The translations under genes and the position numbers were made by a program. Shown here piece after piece: positions 26,192-35,838 of a stretch of 64,000 bases of DNA. The stretch lies in NCBI RefSeq assembly GCF_024499015.1, contig NZ_CP098604.1, positions 4,526,001 to 4,590,000 on the forward strand. The letters run 5' to 3'. The first letter of the stretch is position 1. Each line of letters begins with the position of its first letter. Source of the DNA: Xanthomonas hortorum pv. pelargonii (GTDB taxonomy: Bacteria > Pseudomonadota > Gammaproteobacteria > Xanthomonadales > Xanthomonadaceae). The notes below the pieces were generated by a model. The model had not been told where the DNA came from, made no database searches, and worked only from the letters and a program-made list of their open reading frames with translations.

Positions 26192-27037
26192 TCAGCTGCC
26201 CACAACGTCTGGCGGCAGATCATCCGGTAGCAAAAACGTACGCGGTGCGGCATCTGGCGGGCCCGCCGAGGGTAGTGCCGGTTGCTCGGCTTCGTCCTTG
26301 AGTTGCACGCCGGATAGCTTGCGTCGAAACGCCTCGCGTAACAGGTACGCAAGTTTGTGCGTGGCTTCGGCGTAACTCAGCCCTTCGGCGCGAATGTTGG
26401 AGATGCAATTGCGCGCGGCGTCGGTCAGGCCGAGCCGTGGGGTGTAAGTCAGATACAGGCCCAGGCTGTCGGGCGAACTCGGTCCCGGCCGCTCGCCGAT
26501 CAGCACGATCACTGCACGGGCCTTGAGCAATTCGCCGACCTCGTCGCCGATGGCCACACGCCCTTGCGCGATCAGCACCACCGGTGCCAACGACCAGCCC
26601 TCGTGTGCGGCCAAGCGATCGATATGCTCCAGCATCTGCGGGGCATTGCGGTGTACGGCCAGCGCCGAAAGCCCGTCCGCGACCACGACCGCCACGTCAT
26701 GTCCACCGCCATGCACGGCAGTCAGACCACGCAGTTGCGTGGCGGCGTCGGCGGCCAGGCGCCGGCCCAGATCCGGGCGTTGCAGATACACATGCCGATC
26801 CGCCGCCGCGCTGTGCAGCAGCATGCTGATGCGTCCGCGCTGTTCGAGTTCGGCCTGCAGCGGCGCCGGATCGAACGCCAGATGCACCGCATCGCGTGCC
26901 TGCGCATGCGCCAGCTGGAAATCCAGATGCGCAGCTGTCGGCAGGCTGGTGCCGACGCGCCCCAGCGCGATCCGTGCCGGCGTGAGGTGACGCAGCTGCG
27001 CCCAGGCATCACGCGGTGGCGTAGTGGTGCTGCTCAT
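26192..27037 (-). CDS. eutC: Ethanolamine ammonia-lyase small subunit
   Basis: With EutB forms the B12-dependent enzyme that splits ethanolamine into acetaldehyde and ammonia. 281 residues: [36 protein letters not shown], and the C-terminal cysteine block [17 protein letters not shown] 27037 overlaps the eutB stop by one base (TAATG), indicating coupling. Last gene of the permease-eutB-eutC operon. Confidence 0.93.
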   Translation of the reverse strand: MSSTTTPPRDAWAQLRHLTPARIALGRVGTSLPTAAHLDFQLAHAQARDAVHLAFDPAPLQAELEQRGRISMLLHSAAADRHVYLQRPDLGRRLAADAATQLRGLTAVHGGGHDVAVVVADGLSALAVHRNAPQMLEHIDRLAAHEGWSLAPVVLIAQGRVAIGDEVGELLKARAVIVLIGERPGPSSPDSLGLYLTYTPRLGLTDAARNCISNIRAEGLSYAEATHKLAYLLREAFRRKLSGVQLKDEAEQPALPSAGPPDAAPRTFLLPDDLPPDVVGS

Positions 27038-28443
27038 TACGCCGCGCCGCTGTTCAATTGCGCCAGCGCATGCCGGAACGGTGCCGGCACCTCGCTACCG
27101 AGTTCGAAGCGGCCATCACGCAGGCGCAAAATGCCTTGCTGTTCCAGCCACTGTTCGAACTCGGGCGCAGCACGCAGACCCAGTGCCTGGCGCGCATACA
27201 GCGCATCGTGGAACGAGGTGGTCTGGTAGTTGAGCATCACATCGTCTGAGCCGGGGATGCCCATGATGAAATTGATGCCGGCGGTGCCGAGCAGGGTCAG
27301 CAGCACGTCCATGTCGTCCTGATCGGCTTCGGCATGGTTGGTGTAGCAGATGTCGCAGCCCATCGGCACGCCGAGCAATTTGCCGCAGAAATGATCCTCC
27401 AGCCCGGCGCGGATGATTTGCTTGCCGTCGTAGAGATATTCCGGGCCGATAAAGCCCACCACGGTATTCACCAGCAATGGCTTGAACTGCCGCGCCACTG
27501 CATAGGCGCGCACCTCGCAGGTTTGCTGATCCACGCCATGATGCGCATTGGCCGACAATGCGCTGCCCTGGCCGGTTTCGAAATACATCACGTTGTCGCC
27601 GACATTGCCACGGCGCAACGACAGGCCCGCCTCATAACCCTCCTGCAGCAAGGCCAGATTGATGCCGAAGCTGGTATTGGCCGCTTCCGTGCCGGCGATG
27701 GACTGGAACACCAGATCCACCGGCACGCCGCGGCCGATCGCCTCGATGGTGGTGGTGATGTGCGCCAGCACGCAGGACTGCGTGGGAATCTGGTAGCCGG
27801 CGATCACCGCATCGAGCATGCGCAACAACGCGGTGGTGGCGGCCAGGCTGTCGCTAGCCGGGTTGATGCCGATCACCGCATCGCCGTTGCCGTACAACAA
27901 ACCGTCGAGCACGCTGGCGGCAATGCCGGTGGCATCGTCGGTGGGGTGGTTGGGTTGCAGGCGCGTCGACAAGCGTCCGCGTAATCCCAGCGTGTTGCGA
28001 AAGCGAGTGACCACGCGCGTTTTCTGCGCGACCAGAATCAGATCCTGCACCCGCATCAATTTGGACACCGCCGCCACCATCTCCGGTGTCAGTCCGGGCG
28101 CCAGTGCGGTGAGTGCGGCTTCGTCGGCCTGCGCACTCAGCAGCCAATCGCGAAAGCCGCCGACGGTGAGATGCGCGACCGAGGCGAATGCGGTTGCATC
28201 GTGTTGGTCGACAATCAAGCGTGTGACTTCATCCGCTTCGTACGGCACCACCGCTTCATCCAGAAAATGGCGCAGCGGCAGGTCCGCCAGCGCCATCTGC
28301 GCAGCGACGCGCTGCAGACCGGAGTCGGCGGCCAGCCCGGCCAGTTGATCGCCCGAGCGTGCCGGCGTGGCCTTGGCCAGCAACGTTTTGAGATCGGCAA
28401 ACTGGAAGCGCTCGCCGCCTGCGGTGAAGGCGAACCCACTCAT
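27037..28443 (-). CDS. eutB: Ethanolamine ammonia-lyase large subunit
   Basis: Catalytic TIM-barrel subunit binding adenosylcobalamin and ethanolamine. 468 residues from ATG 28443; the open frame extends to 28950 but that part shadows the permease. Family blocks: [47 protein letters not shown], and [24 protein letters not shown] overlap (28440-28443) with the upstream permease. No shell or reactivase (eutA) genes are here, so this is a minimal non-microcompartment system. Confidence 0.93.
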   Translation of the reverse strand: MSGFAFTAGGERFQFADLKTLLAKATPARSGDQLAGLAADSGLQRVAAQMALADLPLRHFLDEAVVPYEADEVTRLIVDQHDATAFASVAHLTVGGFRDWLLSAQADEAALTALAPGLTPEMVAAVSKLMRVQDLILVAQKTRVVTRFRNTLGLRGRLSTRLQPNHPTDDATGIAASVLDGLLYGNGDAVIGINPASDSLAATTALLRMLDAVIAGYQIPTQSCVLAHITTTIEAIGRGVPVDLVFQSIAGTEAANTSFGINLALLQEGYEAGLSLRRGNVGDNVMYFETGQGSALSANAHHGVDQQTCEVRAYAVARQFKPLLVNTVVGFIGPEYLYDGKQIIRAGLEDHFCGKLLGVPMGCDICYTNHAEADQDDMDVLLTLLGTAGINFIMGIPGSDDVMLNYQTTSFHDALYARQALGLRAAPEFEQWLEQQGILRLRDGRFELGSEVPAPFRHALAQLNSGAA

Positions 28444-29795
28444 CTGACAGTGCTCGCAGGTGTGTGTTGGCCGCGCAAGCTCAGCACGCAACACACCGCA
28501 CCAAACAGCAGCAGTCCTACAAAGATCAGCGCCACGATCGGGTTGAACCACACCATCGCCACCAGGCACACCAGCGCCAGCAGCAGCGCAATCGCCGGCA
28601 CCACCGGATAACCCGGTGCGCGAAAACTGCGCTCGAGCAATGGCTCGGCGCGGCGCAGTTTGAATAGGCTGAGCATGCTCATCACATACATCACGATCGC
28701 GCCGAACACCGACATGGTGATCATCGCCGCGGTCAGCGACATGCCCTGGATCTTGACCACACCATCGCTGCAGATCGCCGCGATACCGATCGCGCCGCCG
28801 GCAAGAATCGCGCGATGCGGCGTGCGAAAGCGCGACAGCTTGGCCAGCCCATGCGGCAAAAAGCCCGCACGCGCCAATGCGAAGAATTGCCGCGAATAGC
28901 CCAGAATGATGCCGTGGAAACTCGCCACCAGACCGAACAAACCGATCCACACCAGCATGTGCAGCCAGGTCGAGCTATTGCCGACCACCGCTTTCATCGC
29001 CTGCGGCAACGGGTCGTTGATATTGGACAGCTGGCGCCAATCGCCGACGCCGCCGGCGAACACCATCGTTCCCAGTGCCAGCACCACCAGCGTGAGGATG
29101 CCGGCGATGTAGGCGCGCGGAATCGTGCGCTTGGGATCTTTGGCTTCTTCGGCCGCCATCGCCGCGCCCTCGATCGCCAGAAAGAACCAGATCGCAAAGG
29201 GAATCGCGGCGAAGATGCCGGAGATCGCCGCCGGGCCAAAATCGTTGCTGCCGGCCCAACCGTTGGCGGCAAAACGCGCGACGCTGAAACCCGGCGCCAC
29301 CACACCCATGAACACCAGCAGTTCGATCACCGCCAGCAGAGTCACCACCAACTCGAAGGTGGCGGCGATCGCCACGCCGACGATGTTCAAGCTCATGAAG
29401 ATCACATACGCCCCGATTGCGGCGATACGTGGGTCCAGGGTCGGAAACTGCACGTTGAGATAGGCGCCGATCGCCATTGCGATGGCCGGCGGTGCGAACA
29501 CGAATTCGATCAGCGTGGCCAGGCCCGCCAGCATGCCGCCATAGGTGCCGAACGCGCGCAGGCTGTAGGCGAACGGCCCGCCGGCGTTCGGGATGGCCGT
29601 GGTCAGCTCGGTGAAGCTGAAAATGAAGCAGGTGTACATCACCGCCACCAGCACGGTGGTCACCAAAAATCCCAGGGTGCCGGCGGTGCCCCAACCGTAG
29701 CTCCAACCGAAATACTCGCCGGAAATCACCAGTCCCACGGCGATCCCCCACAGTTGCCAGGTGCCCAGTGTGGGTTTGAGTTGCTCGTTGCGCAT
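28440..29795 (-). CDS. eat: Ethanolamine permease (APC superfamily)
   Basis: 451-residue inner-membrane importer with about twelve hydrophobic helices; GEYFGWSYGWGTAGTLGFL and AGGPFAYSLRAFG are typical of the ethanolamine/amino-acid permease subgroup. Operon position ahead of eutBC fixes the substrate. Start ATG 29795 has AGGAG 9 bp upstream; ATG 29804 is in frame but overlaps that site. First gene of the operon. Confidence 0.88.
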   Translation of the reverse strand: MRNEQLKPTLGTWQLWGIAVGLVISGEYFGWSYGWGTAGTLGFLVTTVLVAVMYTCFIFSFTELTTAIPNAGGPFAYSLRAFGTYGGMLAGLATLIEFVFAPPAIAMAIGAYLNVQFPTLDPRIAAIGAYVIFMSLNIVGVAIAATFELVVTLLAVIELLVFMGVVAPGFSVARFAANGWAGSNDFGPAAISGIFAAIPFAIWFFLAIEGAAMAAEEAKDPKRTIPRAYIAGILTLVVLALGTMVFAGGVGDWRQLSNINDPLPQAMKAVVGNSSTWLHMLVWIGLFGLVASFHGIILGYSRQFFALARAGFLPHGLAKLSRFRTPHRAILAGGAIGIAAICSDGVVKIQGMSLTAAMITMSVFGAIVMYVMSMLSLFKLRRAEPLLERSFRAPGYPVVPAIALLLALVCLVAMVWFNPIVALIFVGLLLFGAVCCVLSLRGQHTPASTVR

Positions 29796-29996
29796 GTCGC
29801 ACATCTCCTGCAGTCGGGGGAGGGGAGATGAAGCACGTCCCACGCCGCAGCGGTGGACCAACCGTCTGGCTCGATCGCTCGTTACGAAAGTGGCGAGGAT
29901 CGAAGATCGACGGTCGTCCCGGTTATACCCCAAAGCCCCGCGACCAACACAGCCACGACGGGTGGGCCGCAGAGAAGACACGTCACGTCAAAGCCA

Positions 29997-30094
29997 CTCT
30001 TCCCCGGGGCGAGAAGGCACAGCCTGCGTGCCACTGGCGCGCTCGCGCCGCACGCGCGGGCTGGGCGCGGAGCGGGGGTGGAGTGAGGGTGCGG
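29997..30094. repeat. GAGAAGG...GTGAGGGTGCGG repeat, half copy
   Basis: Shares its ends and the central CGCGCTC/GGGCGCGGAGCGG region with the first half of the unit at 35626. It sits in the 29796-30160 gap between divergent-ended transcripts, which otherwise shows no gene. Confidence 0.65.
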
Positions 30095-30160
30095 TGATGC
30101 AGCAATTCCGCAGCTCCGCAGTCACCGGTGCCCGCTCTTTCCTTTCGCTACCCAACGGCT

Positions 30161-31000
30161 CTATTTGTTGCGCTCAAGTACCAGCAACGGATCGATGCGC
30201 ACATCGAACCAATTCATCCCCCAATGCAGATGCGGCCCGGTCGCGCGCCCGGTGGCGCCCACGGCGGCAATCACCTGGCCTTGCTCCACGCGATCGCCCA
30301 CTTTCACGTCGATGCGCGACAGATGCAGAAAGTTGGAGCTCACCCCGAAGCCATGATCGAGCAGCACCGTGCCGCCGGTCAGATACAGATCCGGCGCGGC
30401 GAAGGTGACCACGCCGGCGGCCGGCGCCTTGACCGGCGTGCCGGTGGGTACCGCGATATCCATCCCCGAATGACCGGCACCGGGCTGACCGTTATAGACA
30501 CGCGCATTGCCGAAGCGCCCGCTGATGCGGCCCTGTACCGGCCAGAGGAAGGGCTGCGCGAAATCGGTGCGCGCGTCGTCGCGATCGCGTGCAGCGGTGA
30601 CCTGCGCCTGTTCGCGCTTGATCCGCTCGGCGATCGCCGCAGGCGGGTTGACGGTCTTGGGCGGCACGCCGTTGACGCGTTCCACCGGCCAATCGCGTGG
30701 CGTCACTGCGATGCTGGCAGTCTCCTTGCCGCCATCGGGCCGGGTGATCTGCACCTGTAACGGGCCGGTGGCATCGCGGCCGATACCGAACACCACGCTG
30801 CCATAGCCGCTCACCCGCAGCGTGCGGCCGGCGTACTGCACCTGGCTGCCCGCCGGCACCTTGCCGATCACCATCGCGCCTTGCGAGCCGCTTGGCGGAA
30901 ACACCACATCCGCCGCGTTCGCAGATTGCGCAGCGACACCACCAGCAGCAGACGCGAGCGGCGCCAGCGCAAGCCAGGCGCCAAACAGAGCTGCGTGCAT
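30161..31000 (-). CDS. Exported M23 (LytM) family metallopeptidase
   Basis: 279 residues with signal peptide (LFGAWLALAPLASAAGGVAA). The N-terminal half has a beta-domain (FPPSGSQGAMVIGKVPAGSQ); the C-terminal half is a LytM domain with zinc ligands in GHSGMDIAVPTGTPV and the active-site GPHLHWGM, so it should cleave peptidoglycan cross-links. Its ATG overlaps the pyrC stop by one base (TGATG), so it is translated with the upstream genes. Confidence 0.9.
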   Translation of the reverse strand: MHAALFGAWLALAPLASAAGGVAAQSANAADVVFPPSGSQGAMVIGKVPAGSQVQYAGRTLRVSGYGSVVFGIGRDATGPLQVQITRPDGGKETASIAVTPRDWPVERVNGVPPKTVNPPAAIAERIKREQAQVTAARDRDDARTDFAQPFLWPVQGRISGRFGNARVYNGQPGAGHSGMDIAVPTGTPVKAPAAGVVTFAAPDLYLTGGTVLLDHGFGVSSNFLHLSRIDVKVGDRVEQGQVIAAVGATGRATGPHLHWGMNWFDVRIDPLLVLERNK

Positions 31001-32349
31001 CAGCGGTCGAAGGTCAGGCGCTGCCCGGCGGCGCTACCGACCAACTGTTCGCCATCCCACACCTGCTGGCCGTTGACCCAGGTCGCGGCGATGCGCGAGC
31101 GGAAGGTGGTGCCTTCGAACGGCGACCAGCCGCACTTGGACAGCACCTGCTCGCGCTTCACGGTGAACGGGGTGTTGTCGATCATCACCAGGTCGGCGAA
31201 ATAGCCTTCGCGCAGAAAACCGCGTTCTTCCACATCGAACAACTGCGCCGGCGCATGCGCGAACTTCTGCACGATGCGGGTGATCGGCAGCTTGCCTTCA
31301 TGCACCAGCTCCAGCGCGGCGACCAGCGCGTACTGCACCAAGGGCAGGCCCGACGGTGCCTGCGCGTAGGGCTTCTGCTTCTCTTCCCAGGTATGCGGGG
31401 CGTGGTCGGTGGCGAGCACGTCGATCACGTCTTCGGCCAGCGCCTCGATCAGCGCGAGGCGGTCGTCGGCGTCCTTGATCGCGGGGTTGCACTTGATCAG
31501 GTTGCCCAGCCGCGCGTAATCGCTGCGGTCGAAGCGCAAAAAGTGGATGCAGGTCTCGGCGGTGATGCGCTTGCGCACTTTGCCGTCGGCGTCGACCAGC
31601 GGGCCGGCCTCGAACAGCGCCAGCTCATCGGCGGTGGAGATATGCAGCACGTGCAGGCGGGTGTTGTGCTTGCGCGCCAACGACACCGCCAGCTGTGAAG
31701 ACTTCAGGCACGCCTCGCGCGAGCGGATGTCCGGATGCATCTCCGGGGTCAATGCGTCGCCGTACTTTTCCTTGAACTGCGCCAGCGTCGCATCGATGGT
31801 CGGGGTGTCTTCGCAGTGGGTGATGATCGGCGTCGGCGCGTCGCGGAAGATCGCATCCAGCGTTTCGGGGTTGTCGACCAGCATGTTGCCGGTGGAGGCG
31901 CCCATGAACACCTTGATGCCCGGCGCGGTCTTGGGATCCAGCGTCTGGATCGCGGCCAGATTGTCGTTGCTGGCGCCCATGTAGAAGCCGTAATTGGCCC
32001 AGGCGCGCCCGGCCGCAGCGTCGTACTTGGACTGCAGCGCAGCCGCATCCAGGGTCGGCGGATTGGTGTTGGGCATGTCCATGAAGCTGGTCAGGCCACC
32101 AGCCACGGCAGCGCCGGATTCGGTGGCGATATCGCCCTTGTGGGTCAGCCCCGGCTCGCGGAAGTGCACCTGGTCGTCGATCATGCCCGGCAGCACCCAG
32201 CGCCCGGCCGCGTCCACCACCGTATCGCCTGCAGCCGGGGTGATCTTGTCGGCGATCTTGGCGATGCGGCCAGCTTCGATCAGGAGATCGGCGTCGAACT
32301 CCTTGCCTTCATTGACCAGGCGGGCATTGACGATGACGGTTCGGCTCAT
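31000..32349 (-). CDS. pyrC: Dihydroorotase
   Basis: Third step of pyrimidine synthesis, carbamoyl aspartate to dihydroorotate. 449 residues from ATG 32349. Amidohydrolase motifs: [46 protein letters not shown] and [13 protein letters not shown]. The first metal motif reads DDQVHF where many class I enzymes have DxHxH; I recall the Gln form from a Bacteroidetes-type dihydroorotase subgroup, so this is probably a family variant, not a loss. Middle gene of yidD-pyrC-M23, overlapping both neighbours. Confidence 0.92.
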   Translation of the reverse strand: MSRTVIVNARLVNEGKEFDADLLIEAGRIAKIADKITPAAGDTVVDAAGRWVLPGMIDDQVHFREPGLTHKGDIATESGAAVAGGLTSFMDMPNTNPPTLDAAALQSKYDAAAGRAWANYGFYMGASNDNLAAIQTLDPKTAPGIKVFMGASTGNMLVDNPETLDAIFRDAPTPIITHCEDTPTIDATLAQFKEKYGDALTPEMHPDIRSREACLKSSQLAVSLARKHNTRLHVLHISTADELALFEAGPLVDADGKVRKRITAETCIHFLRFDRSDYARLGNLIKCNPAIKDADDRLALIEALAEDVIDVLATDHAPHTWEEKQKPYAQAPSGLPLVQYALVAALELVHEGKLPITRIVQKFAHAPAQLFDVEERGFLREGYFADLVMIDNTPFTVKREQVLSKCGWSPFEGTTFRSRIAATWVNGQQVWDGEQLVGSAAGQRLTFDR

Positions 32350-32639
32350 GGGTGAGGTCCTTTGCAGCGGCAGGAAGTGGAAGAGGGCGAAGACGCGGAC
32401 GTGGGCGCGTCGGGGACGGGATCGAACCCGCCCGGATGGAAAGGATGGCAACGGCCCAGCCGGCGTGCAGCCAGCCAGCAGCCGCGAAGCGGGCCGAAGC
32501 GGCCGATCGCGGTCATTGCATACTCCGAGCAACTGGGCGCAAACCGGCAGCGCGGCCCTAACAGAGGGCTAATGAATATTTTGTAGAAGCGCAGCAGCGC
32601 GATGAGCAGGCGTGAGATCACTTGCCAATGATATGCCAC
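32346..32639 (-). CDS. yidD: Membrane protein insertion efficiency factor YidD
   Basis: Small membrane-associated protein helping YidC-dependent insertion. [19 protein letters not shown] with conserved cysteines, then [13 protein letters not shown], define the family. No ATG is available: GTG 32639 gives 97 residues, and GTG 32621 gives 91 residues starting (M)[13 protein letters not shown], closer to the family N-terminus. The stop overlaps the pyrC start (ATGA). The 20 residues after PVPDAP are Ser/Pro-rich and unconserved. Confidence 0.88.
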   Translation of the reverse strand: MAYHWQVISRLLIALLRFYKIFISPLLGPRCRFAPSCSEYAMTAIGRFGPLRGCWLAARRLGRCHPFHPGGFDPVPDAPTSASSPSSTSCRCKGPHP

Positions 32640-32729
32640 TTGGACTAATGGGTGGTTGCCGGGGGTCCTTGGGGTAAGCTATAAAGGCCCGCTTTCCCGG
32701 GCCCCGGGGGAACCAAGGATGAGCGTTTC

Positions 32730-33770
32730 GTGGCTGCTAAAAAAACTGCAAACAAGGCCGTAGAGGCCGCCAAGAAGTCCGCCAAACCCGTTGCGAAGAA
32801 AGCAGCGGCGCCTGCCGCTGCAAAACCGGCTGCCAAGCAGGCGACGCCGGCCACCAAGCAACCTGTTGCCAAGAAGGCAGCTGTGACCAAGGCCGCTGCC
32901 AAGCCGGCGCCGGCCTCAAAGGCCGCAGTGCCCCAGCCCGCGGCTGTTAAACCTGTAAAACCGGCCGCCAAGAGTGCTGCAAAGCCGGCGGCGAACAAGG
33001 CAGCTCCGGCTGCCGCCAAACCGGCCGCCACGCCGGTGGCGCCCAAGTCCGTACCGAAGCCGGCTGCCAAGCCGACTCCGGCCAAGTCAGTCCCGGTCAA
33101 GGCTGAAAAGCCCGCGCCCGCACCGGCCCCTAAGGCCGTCCCTGCGAAGCCGGCAAAGCCTGCGACCCCGTCAGTTAAGAATCCCGTGCCCGTTTCGAAA
33201 TCTTCAGCAAAAACACCAACCAAAACCGAAGCCCCCGCCAAGCCCGCCGCGACCCGTCCGGTCGGTAAGGTGGCCGTGGCCGTGACTGCCAAGTCGTCCA
33301 GCCCGACGCCAAAGACCAAGTACAAGGTGGTCGACTACAAGATCGACGAGACCACCGGTCGCCCGATCCTGCCGCAGGGCTACAAGCCTGCCGCGGACGA
33401 GGAGTACATGAGCAAGCTGCAGCAGGAGTACTTCCGTCAGCGTCTGCAGCGGTGGCGCAACGAGATGGTCGAGGAATCCAAGCAGACCATCGAGAACCTG
33501 CGCGAAGAAGTGCGCGATATCGGCGACGAAGCCGAGCGTGCCACCCGCGAGACCGAGAACTCGCTGGAACTGCGCGCCCGCGACCGTGCACGCAAGCTGA
33601 TCTCCAAGATCGACAGCACGCTCAAGCGTCTGGAAGATGGCGACTACGGCTATTGCGTGGACACCGGCGAAGAGATCGGCCTGGACCGCCTGGAAGCGCG
33701 TCTGACCGCCGAGCGCACCATCGACGCGCAAGAGCGTTGGGAGCATCTGCAGAAGCAGCAGGGCGATTGA
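32730..33770 (+). CDS. DksA-family protein with histone-H1-like N-terminal tail
   Basis: 346 residues from GTG 32730 (AAGGA 11 bp upstream; ATG 32719 is out of frame). Residues 1 to about 195 are Lys/Ala/Pro-rich, like histone H1 or AlgP tails. The rest is DksA-like: coiled coil (EEYMSKLQQEYFRQRLQRWR) with tip GDEAERA, then the globular part. Of the four zinc cysteines only Cys309 remains; positions 312, 330 and 333 are Thr, Thr and Ala, so zinc binding is unlikely. Predicted to act at RNA polymerase and bind nucleic acid through the tail. Confidence 0.85.
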   Translation: MAAKKTANKAVEAAKKSAKPVAKKAAAPAAAKPAAKQATPATKQPVAKKAAVTKAAAKPAPASKAAVPQPAAVKPVKPAAKSAAKPAANKAAPAAAKPAATPVAPKSVPKPAAKPTPAKSVPVKAEKPAPAPAPKAVPAKPAKPATPSVKNPVPVSKSSAKTPTKTEAPAKPAATRPVGKVAVAVTAKSSSPTPKTKYKVVDYKIDETTGRPILPQGYKPAADEEYMSKLQQEYFRQRLQRWRNEMVEESKQTIENLREEVRDIGDEAERATRETENSLELRARDRARKLISKIDSTLKRLEDGDYGYCVDTGEEIGLDRLEARLTAERTIDAQERWEHLQKQQGD

Positions 33771-33820
33771 TCGTTAAGTTTGATCGTTCAGCAAGCGTCG
33801 AAGCCTCATTGGTCGACTAA

Positions 33821-33847
33821 AAAAACCCCGCCATGTGCGGGGTTTTT
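33821..33847. terminator. Bidirectional intrinsic terminator
   Basis: AAAAACCCCGC / GCGGGGTTTTT with a 5-base loop lies between the 3' ends of the dksA-like gene and the convergent MFS gene. The A-run and T-run make it functional in both directions. Confidence 0.9.
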
Positions 33848-33909
33848 GATGCGTCAAGGCAATAGCGATGCCGGCTGCGTTCGCTACCGGCACATCAGCA
33901 TTGCGCACG

Positions 33910-35163
33910 TCATTGCAAGTCGCGCAGATCCAGCTTGCGTAGCTTCGGCGCCTTCCACGCGGTGGTCGCAACCACGCCCAGCGTGACGCAGCCGCCGATC
34001 ACTACCGCCGGCACCAGGCCGACCAGGCGCGCCATCACCCCGTCGTAGAACGCGCCCAGCTCGTTGGACGAGCCGATGAAGATGCCGTTGATCGACGACA
34101 CCCGGCCGCGCATCGCATCGGGCGTGGCCAGCTGCAGGATGGTCTGACGCACCACCACCGAGACGCCGTCGCACATGCCGTAGACCAGCAGAATCGCCGC
34201 CGACAGCCAGAAATGCCGCGACAGGCCGAACGCGATCGTGCACAACCCGAAACCGGCCACCGACAGCATCAGGATGCGCCCGGCATTGCGCTGCAGCGGG
34301 TGCCGCGCCAGCCACACGCCGACCACGATCGAGCCCAGTGCCGGTGCGCCGCGCAGGATGCCCAGGCCTTCCGGACCGTAGTGCAGGATGTCGTGGATGA
34401 AGGCGGGCAGCATCGACACTGCGCCACCCAGCAGTACCGAAAACATGTCCAGCGCCATCGCGCCCAGCATGATCTGGTTGGACAGCACGAATTGCGCACC
34501 TTCGGCGATGCTGCGAAAGATCGGCGCGCGCGGACCTTCGTTCACCGGCTCGCTGACGCGCAACAGGGCCAGCGCCAGGATCGCCACCAACGCCACACTC
34601 GCCGCAACGCCATAAGCCAGGCCCTTGCCGCCCCAGCCGACCAGCACGCCGCCCAGCGCCGGGCCGATCACCATGCCGGCCTGGAAGGTGACGCTGCCAA
34701 TGCTGGCGCCGCGCGCGAAGGCCTCGCGCGGCAACGCGCGCGCGAACAAGGCGTTGTAAACCGGCGACAGGAACGAGCGCGCCGCACCGGTCAGTGCGAT
34801 GGCCGCATAGATCGGCCAGACGCCTTGTATCGGCAGCCAGCCATGCGTGATCGCCAACAGCAGCAGCGCGGTGGCGACCAGGCCCAGCACCGCGACCATG
34901 CCCAGACGGCGGCGCGGCAGATGATCGACCAGATAACCGGCAAACGGCGCGATGCAGAAGAACGGCAGGATCTCCGCCAGCCCGATCAGCCCGAGCGAGA
35001 GCGGATTGCGGGTGATCTCGTAGATATGCCAACCGACCGTGACCGCGACGATTTGGTACGACAGCATCGCCGCCACACGATACAGCAGCACCAGGCCGAA
35101 GCCGGGGTAGGCGAACAGCGTGCGCAGCGAGGCGGCGGGCGAGGGAGGCGTGGGCGTGCTCAC
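33910..35163 (-). CDS. MFS transporter (EntS/multidrug-like)
   Basis: 417 residues, about twelve hydrophobic helices. Motif-A-like loop GYLVDHLPRRRLGM after helix 2 and GMCDGVSVVVRQTILQLATP in the second half are typical of the EntS-like exporter group. Substrate unknown. It is translationally coupled to sufE (ATGA at 35160-35163), so the two share a transcript though no functional link is evident. Confidence 0.85.
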   Translation of the reverse strand: MSTPTPPSPAASLRTLFAYPGFGLVLLYRVAAMLSYQIVAVTVGWHIYEITRNPLSLGLIGLAEILPFFCIAPFAGYLVDHLPRRRLGMVAVLGLVATALLLLAITHGWLPIQGVWPIYAAIALTGAARSFLSPVYNALFARALPREAFARGASIGSVTFQAGMVIGPALGGVLVGWGGKGLAYGVAASVALVAILALALLRVSEPVNEGPRAPIFRSIAEGAQFVLSNQIMLGAMALDMFSVLLGGAVSMLPAFIHDILHYGPEGLGILRGAPALGSIVVGVWLARHPLQRNAGRILMLSVAGFGLCTIAFGLSRHFWLSAAILLVYGMCDGVSVVVRQTILQLATPDAMRGRVSSINGIFIGSSNELGAFYDGVMARLVGLVPAVVIGGCVTLGVVATTAWKAPKLRKLDLRDLQ

Positions 35164-35597
35164 TGCTGGGCGCGGGCGGTGTCGCGAATGAAGGCCAGCA
35201 TCGCCGCCACGCCGTTGCTGCGGGTCGGCGACAGGTGCTTGGCCAGGCCAATGCCGGCGATGTAGTCCGGCTCGGTGGCCATGATCTCCTGCGCGCTACG
35301 CCCCGAGTACACGCGCAAGGCGAGATAGATCAGCCCGGAGACGATGGCTGAATCGCTGACGGCGTGGAAGTCCAGCCGCTCGGCGTTGCCCTCCGGCACG
35401 ATCCACACCATCGACTGGCAGCCATGCAGGCGGTGTTCTTCGGTCTTCCATTGTTCCGGGAAGGTGGGCAGCTTGCGGCCCAGGTCGATCAGGTACTGGT
35501 AGCGCTCGGACCAGTCGCTGAAGAAGGAAAATTCCTCGGCGATGGTGGCCTGCGCTTCGATGGCGGTGGGTTCGAGCGGGAAGGGGGTGGTGGTCAT
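35160..35597 (-). CDS. sufE: Cysteine desulfuration protein SufE
   Basis: Accepts persulfide sulfur from SufS for iron-sulfur cluster assembly. 145 residues from ATG 35597; the active-site Cys is in HRLHGCQSMVW (near residue 50), the family position. The frame upstream to 35771 runs into the repeat and was excluded. The other suf genes are not in this window. Confidence 0.92.
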   Translation of the reverse strand: MTTTPFPLEPTAIEAQATIAEEFSFFSDWSERYQYLIDLGRKLPTFPEQWKTEEHRLHGCQSMVWIVPEGNAERLDFHAVSDSAIVSGLIYLALRVYSGRSAQEIMATEPDYIAGIGLAKHLSPTRSNGVAAMLAFIRDTARAQQ

Positions 35598-35625
35598 CTG
35601 AAATCCAGAATCAATTCTGTGAAAG

Positions 35626-35831
35626 CCCCTCTCCCTATGGGGCGAGAAGGCGCGGTTTGCGCGCCACTGGCGCGCGTGCCTTGGAGCGCCCGCGCCGCCA
35701 GCGCGGGCCGGGGCGCGGAGCGGGGTTGGGGTGAGGGTGCGGGCGGAGCCACGTGCATTAACTTCTCTCATGTGGCTTCGCCCGTACCCTCATCCGGCGC
35801 TGCGCGCCACCTTCTCCCGCAGGGAGAAGGG
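35626..35831. repeat. CCCCTCTCC...GGGAGAAGG repeat, inverted pair
   Basis: First half ends GGTTGGGGTGAGGGTGCGGG; second half begins GGCTTCGCCCGTACCCTCAT, its approximate inverse. Same arrangement as at 40639-40765. Fills the gap between sufE and cysS; no gene seen. Confidence 0.75.
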
Positions 35832-35838
35832 AATAAGA

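Noticed and set aside
31000..32349. Inactive dihydroorotase because of Gln in the first metal motif
   Set aside because: The [14 protein letters not shown] form is, as I recall, shared by a subgroup of dihydroorotases, and all other ligands are present.
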